From NCBI GenBank assembly GCA_030674185.1, contig CM060312.1, forward strand, positions 3,938,438 to 4,002,437: DNA of 64,000 nt, written 5' to 3'. The notes beneath the pieces were generated by a model. It did no database searches. It had not been told where the DNA came from and was given only the letters and a program-made list of their open reading frames with translations. Of the stretch, positions 62,995-64,000 are shown one piece after another. Both the position numbers and the translations under genes were made by a program. Origin of the DNA: Monoplex corrugatus. Lineage: Eukaryota > Mollusca > Gastropoda > Littorinimorpha > Ranellidae. Position 1 is the first letter of the stretch; each line of letters opens with the position of its first letter.

Positions 62995-64000
62995 ATAATA
63001 TAACCGGCCCTACACCACCTTTGATTTATAACATGACGTGCCCTACACCATGATATATAACATGACAGACCCTACACCATGATATATAACATGACGTGCC
63101 CTACACCATGACATATAACATGACGTGCCCTACATCACCTTTGATATATAACATGACGTGCCCTACACCATGATATATAACATGACAGACCTTACACCAT
63201 GATATATAACATGACAGACCTTACACCATGATATATAACATGACGTGCCCTACACCATGATATATAACATGACGTGCCCTACACCATGAATATAACATGA
63301 CGTGCCCTACACCATGATATATAACATGACGTGCCCTACACCATGATATATAACATGACAGGCTCTACACCATGATATATAACATGATGTGCCCTACACC
63401 ATGATATATAACATGACGTGCCCTACACCACGATATATAACATGACGTGCCCTACACCACGATATATAACATGACAGGCCCTACACCATGATGTATAACG
63501 TGACGTGCCCTACACCATATGTAACATGACGTGCCCTACACCACGATATATAACATGACAGGCCCTACACCATGATGTATAACGTGACGTGCCCTACACC
63601 ATGATATATGACATGATAGGCCCTACACCACGATATATAACATGACGTGCCCTACACGATATATAACATGACAGGCCCTACACCATGACATATAACATGA
63701 CGTGCCCTACACCATATGTGACATGACGTGCCCTACACCATGACATATAACATGACGTGCCCTACACCATATGTAACATGACGTGCCCTACACCATGACA
63801 TATAACATGACGTGCCCTACACCATGATATATAACATGACGTGCCCTACACCATGACATATAACATGACGTGCCCTACACCATGATATATAACATGACGT
63901 GCCCTACACCATGACATATAACATGACGTGCCCTACACCACGATATATAACATGACGTGCCCTACACCATGATTTATAACATGACAGGCCCTACACCACC
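62995..64000. repeat. 29-bp tandem array (cut by the window edge)
   Basis: About 34 units of CATGACGTGCCCTACACCAT plus GATATATAA, with CATGACAGGCCC and 22-26-bp deletion variants. Each unit carries a TGACG core and a TATATAA motif. The array continues past the right edge. Confidence 0.96.

Overview
This is eukaryotic, animal-type DNA: long AT-moderate introns, canonical GT/AG splice sites, mariner, TTAA-specific and CR1/L2-like transposable elements, and a very heavy load of tandem repeats. The elements and the single MAGI-type scaffold gene suggest a spiralian invertebrate, most likely a gastropod or other mollusc. That placement is inference and has not been tested by comparison.

Two host genes are recognisable and they converge. 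On the + strand lies the 3' part of a MAGI gene (membrane-associated guanylate kinase, WW and PDZ domains). Seven exons are spread over 46 kb at 4503-4550, 13516-13683, 14985-15019, 18376-18479, 22826-23036, 24216-24354 and 50479-50633. All six splice junctions agree in phase, and together the exons supply 286 residues and a stop. They encode the second half of PDZ4, a linker, the complete last PDZ domain (PDZ5) and a 50-residue tail. On the - strand lie the last two coding exons (62397-62516 and 61084-61200) of a ciliary coiled-coil protein resembling CFAP100/CCDC37.

Roughly half of the window is tandem arrays by my tally. They are largely unrelated to each other, with units of 19 to about 88 bp, and most sit in MAGI introns. 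The largest are a 29-bp array (19.06-22.02 kb, about 100 copies), a 35-bp array (28.57-31.24 kb), a 69-bp array (36.69-39.46 kb, about 40 copies) and a 49-bp array (41.40-44.39 kb, about 60 copies). The long open frames in these regions come from stop-free repeat units and I do not regard them as genes.

Interspersed elements include a 1.29-kb mariner with intact terminal repeats and a frameshifted transposase. A 1.2-kb internally deleted piggyBac-like element flanked by TTAA carries a LINE-derived piece. CR1/L2-like LINE 3' ends and a second LINE zinc-finger tail are present, as are tRNA-derived SINEs and a roughly 370-bp foldback element. Most striking is a family of at least 13 TTAA-bounded hairpin MITEs. 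The common 191-193 bp form appears to be an 80-bp hairpin that jumped into a TTAA site inside a related element, after which the composite itself multiplied.

Several arrays contain recurrent splice-site-like motifs on the MAGI sense strand, close to real exons. The 49-bp array repeats a strong acceptor followed 16 nt later by a donor about 60 times. These decoy-like arrays, the nested MITE and the 3'-UTR repeat copies of terminal codons in the CFAP100-like gene are the best candidates for something unusual.
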